Source of the DNA: a candidate division Zixibacteria bacterium 4484_95
GTDB lineage: Bacteria > Zixibacteria > MSB-5A5 > UBA10806 > 4484-95
Direction: 5' to 3'
DNA: 39,617 nt
Assembly (NCBI GenBank): GCA_002085375.1
Contig: NATP01000016.1
Coordinates: forward strand, 1-39,617
Shown piece after piece: positions 8,507 through 16,676 of the stretch. Both the position numbers and the translations under genes were made by a program. The notes beneath the pieces were generated by a model, which was not told the DNA's origin, ran no database searches, and worked only from the letters and a program-made list of their open reading frames with translations. Positions within the stretch are counted from its first letter, which is position 1; each line of letters begins with the position of its first letter.

Positions 8507-9895
8507 GTGTATAATGCCACAGAGGGGATGCCAGAGATCGGACGGGCTAACCAGGATTCTAAAGAGGATAATCTTTACCGTATCAACGAAGATTGCATGA
8601 GATGGTGTTACTATGAGTTGAATCTGTTTGGCGATCCGACTATTGCTATTAAGGGTGTAAGAGCTGTAACCTTTGATTATCCAGGTGGTATTCCAGAAAT
8701 TTTAACTCCCGGCCAAGCAACCTCGTTTGAGGTTGTTGTAAGCGGTGTCGGCGAGGGGATACCGGTATCCGGTAGCGGGCAGATCCACTATTCAATTGAT
8801 GGTGCACCTTTCGTTGATGAAAGCATGAGTGAAGGCCCACCAAATCATTACGAGGCTATATTGCCAGCATTAGATTGCGGTTCGAATATTCAATTTTATT
8901 TTACCGCCGAGGAAGATTCCGGCAAAACATTCAGCGACCCCAGGGGCGCACCCGATGAGACATATGGTGCATTTCCGGTGACAGATATTGTTGTCGTATT
9001 TGATGACAATTTTGAAACCAACCAGGGCTGGACTGTAAGTGGTGATGCCTCCGATGGGCAGTGGGAGCGAGCAATACCTGCGGGCGGTGGTGACCGTGGT
9101 GATCCACCAACTGACTATGACGGTTCAGGAATGTGCTATGTCACCGATAATGAAGATGACAATTCCGATGTCGATGACGGTTATACATACCTAACATCAC
9201 CGACTATCGATTTAAGTCAGGTTGAAGATGCTCAAGTTAATTATGCTTTATGGTATACCAATAACGCTGGTGACAACCCTCATAACGATTTGTTCAAGAC
9301 TTACGTCTCGAATAACAATGGCGCAAGCTGGGTTCTGGCGGAGACAATCGGTCCTGCGACAAGTAGCGGATGGGTAGAACATTCGTTTAGTGTCACTGAT
9401 TATGTCACGCTGACCGACCAAATCAGGGTTCGCTTCGAGGCTTCGGATCTTGGTGGCGGATCTATAGTCGAGGCGGGTATTGATGCTGTATCTATTGAAG
9501 TATTTGAATGTAATCCAGCATCCGGTGGCATAGTTGCTGGCACCGTGACCGATGGAAGTCAACCTATTGCCGGCGTTCAGGTTTTTGCCGATGATGGTTC
9601 AGGGAATACAGGTTCGGATGTTACTCTGGGCAATGGCACTTACTCAATTAACCTTCCGGCAAGCACCTATGAAGTATCCTTTTCACATGCTAATTATAGA
9701 GATACTACAATCACCGATGTTGTTGTAACCGAGGGCGAAACCACGACCGTAGATGTTGTCATGGAAGAGCTACCGGTTGACATTCCCACTCTCTCCGAAT
9801 GGGGTTTGATTATACTGGCGCTGTTATTGCTTGCTGCTGGAACTGCTGCTGTTGTTCGAAAAAGCAGGGTTGTATCCGCCGGTAGAGTTGATTGA
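8507..9895 (+). CDS. Gingipain-like (C25) peptidase, C-terminal part with jellyroll, regulatory-like domain and IPTL-CTERM
   Basis: Downstream part of the frameshifted C25 gene. The open frame actually begins at 8468, right after a TGA, and reads GPSQRFNREFWDA before the GTG at 8507. That GTG has no ribosome-binding site, so independent translation is doubtful. Residues 1-50 (from 8507) finish the C25 domain: NQDSKEDNLYRINED and YYELNLFGDP are family hallmarks. Then come an Ig-like linker (about 53-160), a jellyroll domain (about 166-335), a carboxypeptidase-regulatory-like domain (about 342-421) and an IPTL-CTERM tail (DIPTLSEWG at 425-433, hydrophobic helix, RK). The last about 410 residues are paralogous to the C1A peptidase upstream. 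The part is either the tail of a recent pseudogene or an artefact of sequencing or assembly. Confidence 0.8.
   Translation: MYNATEGMPEIGRANQDSKEDNLYRINEDCMRWCYYELNLFGDPTIAIKGVRAVTFDYPGGIPEILTPGQATSFEVVVSGVGEGIPVSGSGQIHYSIDGAPFVDESMSEGPPNHYEAILPALDCGSNIQFYFTAEEDSGKTFSDPRGAPDETYGAFPVTDIVVVFDDNFETNQGWTVSGDASDGQWERAIPAGGGDRGDPPTDYDGSGMCYVTDNEDDNSDVDDGYTYLTSPTIDLSQVEDAQVNYALWYTNNAGDNPHNDLFKTYVSNNNGASWVLAETIGPATSSGWVEHSFSVTDYVTLTDQIRVRFEASDLGGGSIVEAGIDAVSIEVFECNPASGGIVAGTVTDGSQPIAGVQVFADDGSGNTGSDVTLGNGTYSINLPASTYEVSFSHANYRDTTITDVVVTEGETTTVDVVMEELPVDIPTLSEWGLIILALLLLAAGTAAVVRKSRVVSAGRVD
8663..9892 (+). repeat. Duplicated C-terminal secretion/adhesion module, copy 2
   Basis: Encodes the last about 410 residues of the C25 peptidase and aligns over its full length with 5270-6493 of the papain-like gene, with the same domain order. 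Two unrelated catalytic domains thus share one C-terminal module. Confidence 0.85.
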
Positions 9896-10201
9896 GAAGA
9901 AGAAACCGGCCGTTATTCCTTAAAAGCAAGTCTGGTCTTAGTCTCAGATAGCTTTATAAGTGCTTGAAAAAGGCTGTCTCGGGATTTCTTCAAAAAAGAA
10001 TCGATTAAAACCAATCGAGCTTAACTCGTTTTTGTTTGCTAGAGAATAGGTGATAAGGGATTGACCTGTTAAATAGAGTTATTCTTGATCGAGCTATCCG
10101 GCGCAATTATTTAAAGAGTCATCAACAAGAACTCAAAATTAGACTTCTCCGGCGGCAACTACTTAAGAAAAACCAGCGTTGATAGCGACTTTTACCTATT
10201 G
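9896..10201. other. Intergenic region between convergent genes, with a short imperfect direct repeat
   Basis: No gene is seen between the end of the C25 gene (+) and the end of the histidine kinase (-). An 18-19 nt motif (TCCGGCG-CAA-TA-TTAA core) occurs at 10097-10114 and again at 10148-10166. I find no intrinsic terminator with a T-tract on either strand. Confidence 0.4.
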
Positions 10202-12466
10202 TTATCTATCAAGTTCTTTTCTTACTGCATGAGCGATTGTTTTAAGGGTCAACGGCTTTCGGATGAAAGTGCCTGCCCCCAAATCGATCGCTTCTTTAAC
10301 CCGGTCGCTTTCGGTATAACCGGATACGATAATCGCTCTTTGGTTGGGATTTATTTCCAGAACCCTACGGTAAGTCTCTGCCCCGTCAATTCCTCCGGGC
10401 ATGATCATATCCAGAATTATTAAGTCATGCGGGTCATCTTTAATGATACTTAGAGCCTTTTCTCCGCTGTTAATTGCTAAAGCTTCATAGCCGAGTTTTC
10501 CCAATAATTTAAGGCTGACCTCTCTCTGGACATGATCATCATCGACAATGAGAATCTTTTCAGAGCCTCCAACAATCCGGTCATCTTCGATTTTTTCCAC
10601 GGTTTCGCGTGTAATCGGAAAATATAGATAAAAGGATGTTTCCTTGCCGATAGTGGTATCTATATCGATATAACCGTTGTGGTCTTTGACTACACCATGG
10701 ATAACACTTAAACCCAACCCGGAGCCTCTCACTTTGTCTGTGGTTTTAGTTGTGAAAAATGGGTCGAATATTTTTGGTATGATGTTATCGGGGATACCAC
10801 AACCTGTGTCAGCGATGGTGAGTTTGACATATTCACCTTTGGGGACACGCCCGAATTTACCAAACATTTTATCCACATAATAATTTTCGGTTTTTATTGT
10901 TAGTTGGCCGATGTCTTGCATTGCTTCCCGGGCGTTGGTCAGAAGATTTGAGATTACTCTAAAGATTTGGGAAGGGCCACCCATTATATTCATCAGATCT
11001 TTTTTAAGATCTAGGTTGACTATCAGCGTATTGGGGATTGGCTCCATCTGGTTTACCGCTTTGTTTATTATTTCATTTAAATTCATCGGTTCCTGGTTGT
11101 AGTGGCCTCTTCTGCCAAGGGTAAGGAGCTGTTGGTTTATTTCAGATATCCGTTCAGCGGACTTCTCCATATCATCAATATATTCCAGTGCTGGGTGGTC
11201 TTTTGGCAGCGTTTCCTTTATGAAATCTGGGTATGCTATGAGCGGACCCAGGAGGTTATTGAAATCATGGGCTATCTGGCCGGCAATCCTGCCGGCTGTT
11301 TCGAGCCTTTGGGCACGGGCTGCGAAGTCCTGCATGCGCCTGGTCTTAGTGACATCTCTGAACACTAAAATCACGCCGATAATATTGCCCTTTTTATCGC
11401 GGACGGGAGCACCGCTGTCGGCAATAAGCTTTTCCGTACCATCTCTGGATATCAAAACTGTATGATTGCCAAGCCCTATTACCATGCCTTTTCTCATGAC
11501 TTTTTCTATTGGATTTTCAACATTCTTACGTGTAGTTTCATTTATTATCTTAAAAACAGTATTAATGTGTTTTCCTTTTGCTTCCTCCTCATGCCAACCG
11601 GTTATTTCTTCAGCAACCTTGTTAAATAAAACTACATTTCCTCTTGTATCTGTTGTGATGACGCCATCGCCTATCGAGCGCAATGTTACGGCCAACTGTT
11701 CTTTCTCATCCGCCAGGGACTTCTCCTGTTGCTTGCGCTCGGTTATGTCACGGAAAACCAGAACGGTTCCAACGATATTTCCTTTGTCGTCTTTAATTGG
11801 AGCACAGCTATTGTCAATATGCCGTTTTGTTCCATCCTTAGCTATTAATATGGTTTGATTTTCTAAACCTACTGTTAAACCATTTTTAATCACCCTATTA
11901 ATAGGGTACTCGATCTTTTTACCGGTATGTTCATTTACAACATTGAAGATATCTTTTAGACATTTCCCAACAGTTTCCTTCTGTTTCCATCCTGTCAAGG
12001 ACTCGGCGACAGGGTTAATATGTATTACATAACCCTCTGTATCAGTGGCGATTACTCCATCACCTATGCTATTGAGAGTTGTTGAAAACAACTTCTTGTT
12101 ATCCTTCAGTGTTTTTTTAAGATACTCTTCCATCTTGTCGATATGATTACTTAATGCAATCACTATAAGAGCGACAATCATGAACATCATAGCTCTGAAA
12201 TAATCGTTGATAGTTGTAATGTCTATTCTTAGGAAATTGTGGCTTAGTATCAACACTGTTGCCAAAAATAAGGGTACCACCAAACCTTTTTCTTTCCACC
12301 ATAAAGATGCCAAAATAATGGGTATATAAAAGAAGTGTGTAAAAACAGTGCCGGTTTCAACTGTCGTATGGAAATAATGCATGATACCGATAGCACAAGC
12401 AGAAAAAGTGGTTATTATTATAATTTTGCTTTTGTTCCCAAACTCTTTAAATTTTATTTCTAACAT
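10202..12466 (-). CDS. Membrane hybrid sensor histidine kinase (2 PAS, HisKA, HATPase, receiver)
   Basis: Signal-transducing kinase. Residues about 15-108 contain about four hydrophobic segments (membrane sensor). Two PAS domains follow at about 126-245 and 257-375. They are close copies of each other (both start SIGDGVI-TDT-G and both end GxVLVFRD-T). A dimerisation/phosphoacceptor domain has His400 in AHDFNN. The ATPase domain shows the N box (SNLLTNAREA, 506-515), DTGCGIP (553-559), FDPFFTTK (567-574) and GSGLGL (581-586). A C-terminal receiver domain has the acidic pocket VDDD (641-644), phosphoacceptor Asp686 in LDMIMPGG and Lys737 in KPL. The receiver at the C-terminus suggests a phosphorelay to an unlinked phosphotransfer protein. 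No partner regulator is adjacent. GGTGAT precedes the ATG. The stimulus is unknown. Confidence 0.93.
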   Translation of the reverse strand: MLEIKFKEFGNKSKIIIITTFSACAIGIMHYFHTTVETGTVFTHFFYIPIILASLWWKEKGLVVPLFLATVLILSHNFLRIDITTINDYFRAMMFMIVALIVIALSNHIDKMEEYLKKTLKDNKKLFSTTLNSIGDGVIATDTEGYVIHINPVAESLTGWKQKETVGKCLKDIFNVVNEHTGKKIEYPINRVIKNGLTVGLENQTILIAKDGTKRHIDNSCAPIKDDKGNIVGTVLVFRDITERKQQEKSLADEKEQLAVTLRSIGDGVITTDTRGNVVLFNKVAEEITGWHEEEAKGKHINTVFKIINETTRKNVENPIEKVMRKGMVIGLGNHTVLISRDGTEKLIADSGAPVRDKKGNIIGVILVFRDVTKTRRMQDFAARAQRLETAGRIAGQIAHDFNNLLGPLIAYPDFIKETLPKDHPALEYIDDMEKSAERISEINQQLLTLGRRGHYNQEPMNLNEIINKAVNQMEPIPNTLIVNLDLKKDLMNIMGGPSQIFRVISNLLTNAREAMQDIGQLTIKTENYYVDKMFGKFGRVPKGEYVKLTIADTGCGIPDNIIPKIFDPFFTTKTTDKVRGSGLGLSVIHGVVKDHNGYIDIDTTIGKETSFYLYFPITRETVEKIEDDRIVGGSEKILIVDDDHVQREVSLKLLGKLGYEALAINSGEKALSIIKDDPHDLIILDMIMPGGIDGAETYRRVLEINPNQRAIIVSGYTESDRVKEAIDLGAGTFIRKPLTLKTIAHAVRKELDR

Positions 12467-12774
12467 ATATCACCATCGTTATTTTTAAGGTTTACCAAAC
12501 AATATTTGCTACCTTGCCAGGTGTTTGTTTTTATACATTTACATCTTAGCTAGGTAGTTGACAATCCAACTTAACCGTCTGCAGACGGGCAACTTAGTGT
12601 TACCCTTTCAATATGGAATTTTATACTATTATATATTAAGATGAGTGTCAAGTTAAATTTTTGATTATTGCAAATTTTCAAAAAGGGGTAATATTATTTT
12701 TAAGTTGACATTGTATAGTATACTTTATTTATTTAAAAAGCACTAGTATATGTTTCTTATGAGAGATTTTTAAA
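12467..12774. other. Divergent promoter region between the histidine kinase and glmM
   Basis: A perfect 14-bp palindrome CCGTCTGCAGACGG lies at 12575-12588. An imperfect inverted repeat (GTCAAGTTAAA at 12647-12657 against TTTAAGTTGAC at 12699-12709, one mismatch) overlaps the probable -35 of glmM. Both are candidate operator sites. No gene is seen. Confidence 0.45.
12705..12733 (+). promoter_or_regulatory. Candidate sigma70-type promoter for glmM-glmS
   Basis: TTGACA at 12705-12710 is a perfect -35 match, and TTTATT at 12728-12733 follows after 17 bp. A TATACT nearer by (12719-12724) is too close to that -35. Transcription would start about 35 nt before the GTG of glmM. Confidence 0.4.
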
Positions 12775-14124
12775 GTGGGAGATTTACTAGTTTCAGTTTC
12801 TGGAATAAGGGGAGTTGTAGGCGATTCATTGACGCCCGAGGTAGCGTTGAAATATGGCCGAGTATTTGGTAAGTATCTCAAAGAAGGTGACGTAGTCCTC
12901 GGCAGGGATACCCGTTACCATGGGCCTATGATTTTTTCAGCTGTTTCAGCCGGTTTGATGGCATCGGGTTGTAATGTTATCGATATAGGGGTGGTTACTA
13001 CACCAACTGTGGAATTTGCAGTTAATAAATCTGGTTCTGCTGGTGGTATGGCTATTACAGCCAGCCACAATCCAATAGAATATAATGCCTTAAAACTTAT
13101 TGGGTCGAAAGGAACATTTTTAACGGAATCTCAAATCAAGAGATTAATTCGATTATACAATCAAGCTGATGGCTTCAAAGGGAAAAATGTTGGATCGTCT
13201 AAAAAAGTTGGTTCTTATTGCATTCAGGAGGGTTGGGACTTAAAACATGTTAAGGCAATACTTGATCTTGATATAATCAATCCATTTTTAATAAAAAGAA
13301 AAAAATTTCGTGTTGTGGTTGATTGTGTCAACGGTGCTACCTCTTATATCTCCGCTGAGTTGTTCAATGCTCTTGGCTGTGTTATCAAACTTATCAATGC
13401 CATTCCCGATGGCAGATTCCCAAGACCGCCTGAACCGGTGTCTGAAAACTTGAAAAAGCTTTGCCGACAGGTAAGGTTATTTGAAGCCGATGTCGGTTTC
13501 GCTTTCGATCCGGATGGTGATCGTGTGGCTATTGTCGACAACAAAGGAAAGCCATTGGGAGAGGAATATACGCTGGCTTTAGGGATGAGATATATCCTTA
13601 CCAAAAAAAAGGGACCGGTAGCGATTAATATTTCTTCATCGATGATAAACGATTATGTTGCCCGGGAGGCAGGCGTTAGGATATATCGCACCAGAGTTGG
13701 CGAGATAAATGTCACCGAGAAATTGAGGAGGATTGGTGGTGTTGTTGGAGGTGAGGGAAATGGCGGATTGATATATCCTGATATGCATTATGGCCGGGAT
13801 GGATTAATGGCTGTAGCTGTAATATTACAGTATATGGCCTCCAGTGGCAAGACGGTGTTAGAGCTTGCAGAGGAAATTCCCCGAACACATATGCTAAAGA
13901 GAAAGGTGAGCCTTACAGGTAAGAGGGTCAATTTTAACAGGATTGAGAAAGTTTTTGGTGGCGGAAAAATCGATAGAAGAGATGGTTTAAAGATTATTTT
14001 CGATGATAGCTGGTTACAGTTAAGGCTTTCCAATACCGAACCTGTTGTCAGAATTATCAGTGAGGCTTTTGATTATGGCAAAGCCAAAGAACTAGCCGAT
14101 ACCGTCGAGAAAATGATCTATTGA
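12775..14124 (+). CDS. glmM: Phosphoglucosamine mutase (alpha-D-phosphohexomutase family)
   Basis: Expected reaction: glucosamine-6-phosphate to glucosamine-1-phosphate, for UDP-GlcNAc and peptidoglycan/LPS synthesis. The 449-residue length fits the family. All four hexomutase signatures are visible: catalytic Ser97 in TASHNP (95-100), the Mg-binding loop DPDGDR (245-250), the sugar-binding EGNGG (327-331) and the phosphate-binding RLSNTEP (417-423). The start is GTG 12775 with a weak GAGAG upstream; the N-terminal GDLLVSVSGIRGVVG is right for the family. glmS follows 16 nt downstream, which favours glmM. The family also includes phosphomannomutase/phosphoglucomutase, and archaeal-like members are ambiguous on sequence alone, so the substrate call leans on context. 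Confidence 0.85.
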   Translation: MGDLLVSVSGIRGVVGDSLTPEVALKYGRVFGKYLKEGDVVLGRDTRYHGPMIFSAVSAGLMASGCNVIDIGVVTTPTVEFAVNKSGSAGGMAITASHNPIEYNALKLIGSKGTFLTESQIKRLIRLYNQADGFKGKNVGSSKKVGSYCIQEGWDLKHVKAILDLDIINPFLIKRKKFRVVVDCVNGATSYISAELFNALGCVIKLINAIPDGRFPRPPEPVSENLKKLCRQVRLFEADVGFAFDPDGDRVAIVDNKGKPLGEEYTLALGMRYILTKKKGPVAINISSSMINDYVAREAGVRIYRTRVGEINVTEKLRRIGGVVGGEGNGGLIYPDMHYGRDGLMAVAVILQYMASSGKTVLELAEEIPRTHMLKRKVSLTGKRVNFNRIEKVFGGGKIDRRDGLKIIFDDSWLQLRLSNTEPVVRIISEAFDYGKAKELADTVEKMIY

Positions 14125-14140
14125 GCTATTTGGAGAATAT

Positions 14141-15967
14141 ATGTGTGGAATTGTTGGATATATAGGTGAAAGAAGTTCTCTACCAATCTTAATAGAAGGG
14201 TTAAAAAGGCTTGAATATCGTGGATATGATTCGGCCGGTGTTGCCTTTATCGAAAACTCAGACATGATTTTTCAAAAGACTGCTGGTAAGATAACTGCTC
14301 TGGAAAAATTACTGGTGGGGAAAAAATATAGTTCTAAATTGGGAATTGGCCATACTAGGTGGGCCACCCACGGTGAGCCAACTGACATCAACGCTCACCC
14401 CCATTTAGATTGCACCGGTAAGATCGCTGTTGTCCACAATGGTATTATAGAGAATTATTCCAGTTTGAAAAAATTCCTTAAAGAAAAAGGCCATAGATTC
14501 ATAACAGATACAGATACTGAGATACTGGCGCATTTGATAGAAGAACATTTTGAGGGTGATCTTCTGGAGGCTGTTCGTATAGCTTTAACACAGGTTGAGG
14601 GAACTTATGGAGTCGGTGTTATCTGCCTTGACACACCTGATAAAATAGTAGCGGCCAGGCTTGGCTCTCCGCTTGTAGTTGGTCGCGGTAAGGGGGAAAA
14701 CTTTTTAGCCTCCGATGTAGCGGCAATTTTACGTCATACCAACCAGGTGGTTTATCTTGAGGACAACGAATTGGCAGAGATAACCAAGGATAATTTCATC
14801 ATTTCCACAATCGATAAGGCTCATGTAAGCCCAAAAATTCAGGACATCTCGTGGTCGTTAGATATGATTGAAAAAAGTGGCTATCCGCATTTCATGCTTA
14901 AAGAGATAATGGAACAGCCAGCAACGTTACGAAACGCTATGAGAGGACGACTTAATTTTGAGGAGGGAACATCCAGGCTTCAGGGTTTAAACCTTCAGTA
15001 TGAGCAACTGCACGAGATAAACAGAGTGATAATATCTGCCTGTGGCACATCATGGCACGCGGCTCTTATCGGTGAGTACCTGATCGAGGAGTATGCCCGT
15101 ATTCCGGTGGAGGTTGAATATGCATCGGAATTCCGCTATCGCAGTCCAATTATCAATCCTGGCTCTGTAGTATTTGTGATATCCCAGTCCGGTGAAACGG
15201 CCGATACATTAGCGGCGTTGCATGAAGCCAAACGTAAAGGCGCAACCGGTCTTGGTATATGTAATGTTGTAGGCTCAACCATAGCCAGAGAGACTGACGG
15301 TGGAGTTTATATTCATGCCGGTCCTGAAATAGGGGTAGCTTCCACCAAGGCTTTCACCTCGCAGATCATGGTGCTTTCGTTAATTACAATTCTTCTGGCG
15401 AGGATGCGCAACATGTCATTTGAAAAAGGAGAGGAGCTTATCAAGGCGCTTGATAAAGTTCCAGAGCAGGTAGCTGAGGTTTTGAAAAAGGATGATGATG
15501 TAAGACATCTTGCTAAAAGATATTATAAGAAGAACAACTTTTTGTACCTGGGGAGGGGAGTTAATTTCCCGGTTGCTCTTGAGGGAGCATTAAAACTTAA
15601 AGAGATATCATACATACATGCTGAGGGTTATCCGGCAGCAGAGATGAAACATGGTCCCATAGCCTTAATCGATGAAAATATGCCGGTAGTCGTTTTAGCA
15701 CCTAAAGATTCGGCATATGATAAAATCATCTCTAATATTCAGGAGATTAAAGCTCGTAAAGGCAATGTTATTGCTGTTGCGACCGAAGGGGATGATGACA
15801 TTGTTTCATTAGTTGATGATGTATTTTATATACCTGAGGCAAATGATTTTGTGCTTCCCTTGATATCGATAATACCACTTCAACTTTTGGCATATCACAT
15901 GGCCGTTTTGAGGGGGTGCGACGTAGACCAGCCCAGGAATCTCGCAAAAAGTGTAACTGTTGAATAA
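14141..15967 (+). CDS. glmS: Glutamine-fructose-6-phosphate aminotransferase (isomerizing)
   Basis: Makes glucosamine-6-phosphate from fructose-6-phosphate and glutamine, the first step of UDP-GlcNAc synthesis. The normal length is 608 aa. The N-terminal glutaminase (about 2-220) has Cys2 as nucleophile (MCGIVGYIG), HTRWATHG (71-78) and the NGIIEN loop (100-105). Two SIS domains follow: CGTSWHA (301-307) and SQSGETADT (348-356) in the first (about 290-430); GRGVNFPVALEGALKLKE (471-488) and HAEG...HGPIALI (493-510) in the second. The C-terminus DQPRNLAKSVTVE is the canonical end. GGAG precedes the ATG. It is co-transcribed with glmM. No glmS ribozyme is expected or seen, as the leader is only 16 nt. 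Confidence 0.97.
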   Translation: MCGIVGYIGERSSLPILIEGLKRLEYRGYDSAGVAFIENSDMIFQKTAGKITALEKLLVGKKYSSKLGIGHTRWATHGEPTDINAHPHLDCTGKIAVVHNGIIENYSSLKKFLKEKGHRFITDTDTEILAHLIEEHFEGDLLEAVRIALTQVEGTYGVGVICLDTPDKIVAARLGSPLVVGRGKGENFLASDVAAILRHTNQVVYLEDNELAEITKDNFIISTIDKAHVSPKIQDISWSLDMIEKSGYPHFMLKEIMEQPATLRNAMRGRLNFEEGTSRLQGLNLQYEQLHEINRVIISACGTSWHAALIGEYLIEEYARIPVEVEYASEFRYRSPIINPGSVVFVISQSGETADTLAALHEAKRKGATGLGICNVVGSTIARETDGGVYIHAGPEIGVASTKAFTSQIMVLSLITILLARMRNMSFEKGEELIKALDKVPEQVAEVLKKDDDVRHLAKRYYKKNNFLYLGRGVNFPVALEGALKLKEISYIHAEGYPAAEMKHGPIALIDENMPVVVLAPKDSAYDKIISNIQEIKARKGNVIAVATEGDDDIVSLVDDVFYIPEANDFVLPLISIIPLQLLAYHMAVLRGCDVDQPRNLAKSVTVE

Positions 15968-15986
15968 ATTAAAAAAGGGAGAGAAG

Positions 15987-16676
15987 ATGGTTCCGGTCCG
16001 TTCTTTAAAACAAAGGATGGTCGACGAAAAGGATGAACTTTATCGGATGTATCATGAGGACAAGTTTTCGTTGACTGATATTGGTGATCATTACGGATGC
16101 AGTCGGCAATATGTACAGTTGATTTTCAAACATCTTGGCATTAAACGTCGCTCTCGCAAGCAGGCTCTAAAAAATAGACTTCACCGAAGAAAAAGTAAAT
16201 ATAAATTTTCTGAGAATGATGACAGATTTATTATTGAAAATTACCGTAATATGACCGATGGGATGCTCTCTGAAAAACTAGGTAAACCGCTAAAATCTAT
16301 AATCTATCGCCGCCTGATTGTGCTGGGTAAAAAGAAAATCAACCGGCGAAATTTTAGCCCTGAGGAAGACAATTTTATACTTGGAAACTACCAAAAAATG
16401 ACTGATATCGCTATTGCCAAGAAGTTAAAACGGTCACTGATTTCTATTACCCATCATCGCAATAGAATATTGAGAAAGCCCAAACGGTTTGTTAAGGGTT
16501 ATTCCAACGAGGAGGACCATTTTATATTGAAAAATTATAATAGTATGACCGATGGTCAGATGGCGGTGGCTCTGAATAGAAGTAAGGCCTCGATAGCTAT
16601 TCATCGTAATGAGGTTTTAGGCCTTTCCAAGACAAAACGACAGAGGAAGAAAGGAGACAAAAGAAACAAAAAATAA
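15987..16676 (+). CDS. Putative DNA-binding protein with one HTH and three Myb/SANT-like repeats
   Basis: A 229-residue, strongly basic protein. A TTG at 15960 would overlap glmS, but ATG 15987 has a good ribosome-binding site (GGGAGAG) and is the better start. Numbering from it, residues about 12-55 form a sigma-region-4-like helix-turn-helix (DELYRMYHEDKFSLTDIGDHYGCSRQYV: helix, turn, recognition helix). Three tandem repeats follow with an exact 49-residue period, starting near 74, 123 and 172. Each runs (F/Y)S-x-(N/E)-(E/D)-D-x-F-I, then NY-x-x-MTD-x-x-(I/M)A-x-x-L-x-(K/R)(P/S), then a third helix with (Y/H)(R/H)R or HRN. This is the spacing of Myb/SANT three-helix units. The tail is Lys/Arg-rich. 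It lies 19 nt after glmS, so is probably co-transcribed. The role is unknown; sequence-specific DNA binding is inferred from fold only. Confidence 0.7.
   Translation: MVPVRSLKQRMVDEKDELYRMYHEDKFSLTDIGDHYGCSRQYVQLIFKHLGIKRRSRKQALKNRLHRRKSKYKFSENDDRFIIENYRNMTDGMLSEKLGKPLKSIIYRRLIVLGKKKINRRNFSPEEDNFILGNYQKMTDIAIAKKLKRSLISITHHRNRILRKPKRFVKGYSNEEDHFILKNYNSMTDGQMAVALNRSKASIAIHRNEVLGLSKTKRQRKKGDKRNKK

Noticed and set aside
14125-14140. glmS ribozyme/riboswitch
   Set aside because: Only 16 nt separate glmM and glmS; no room for the ribozyme.
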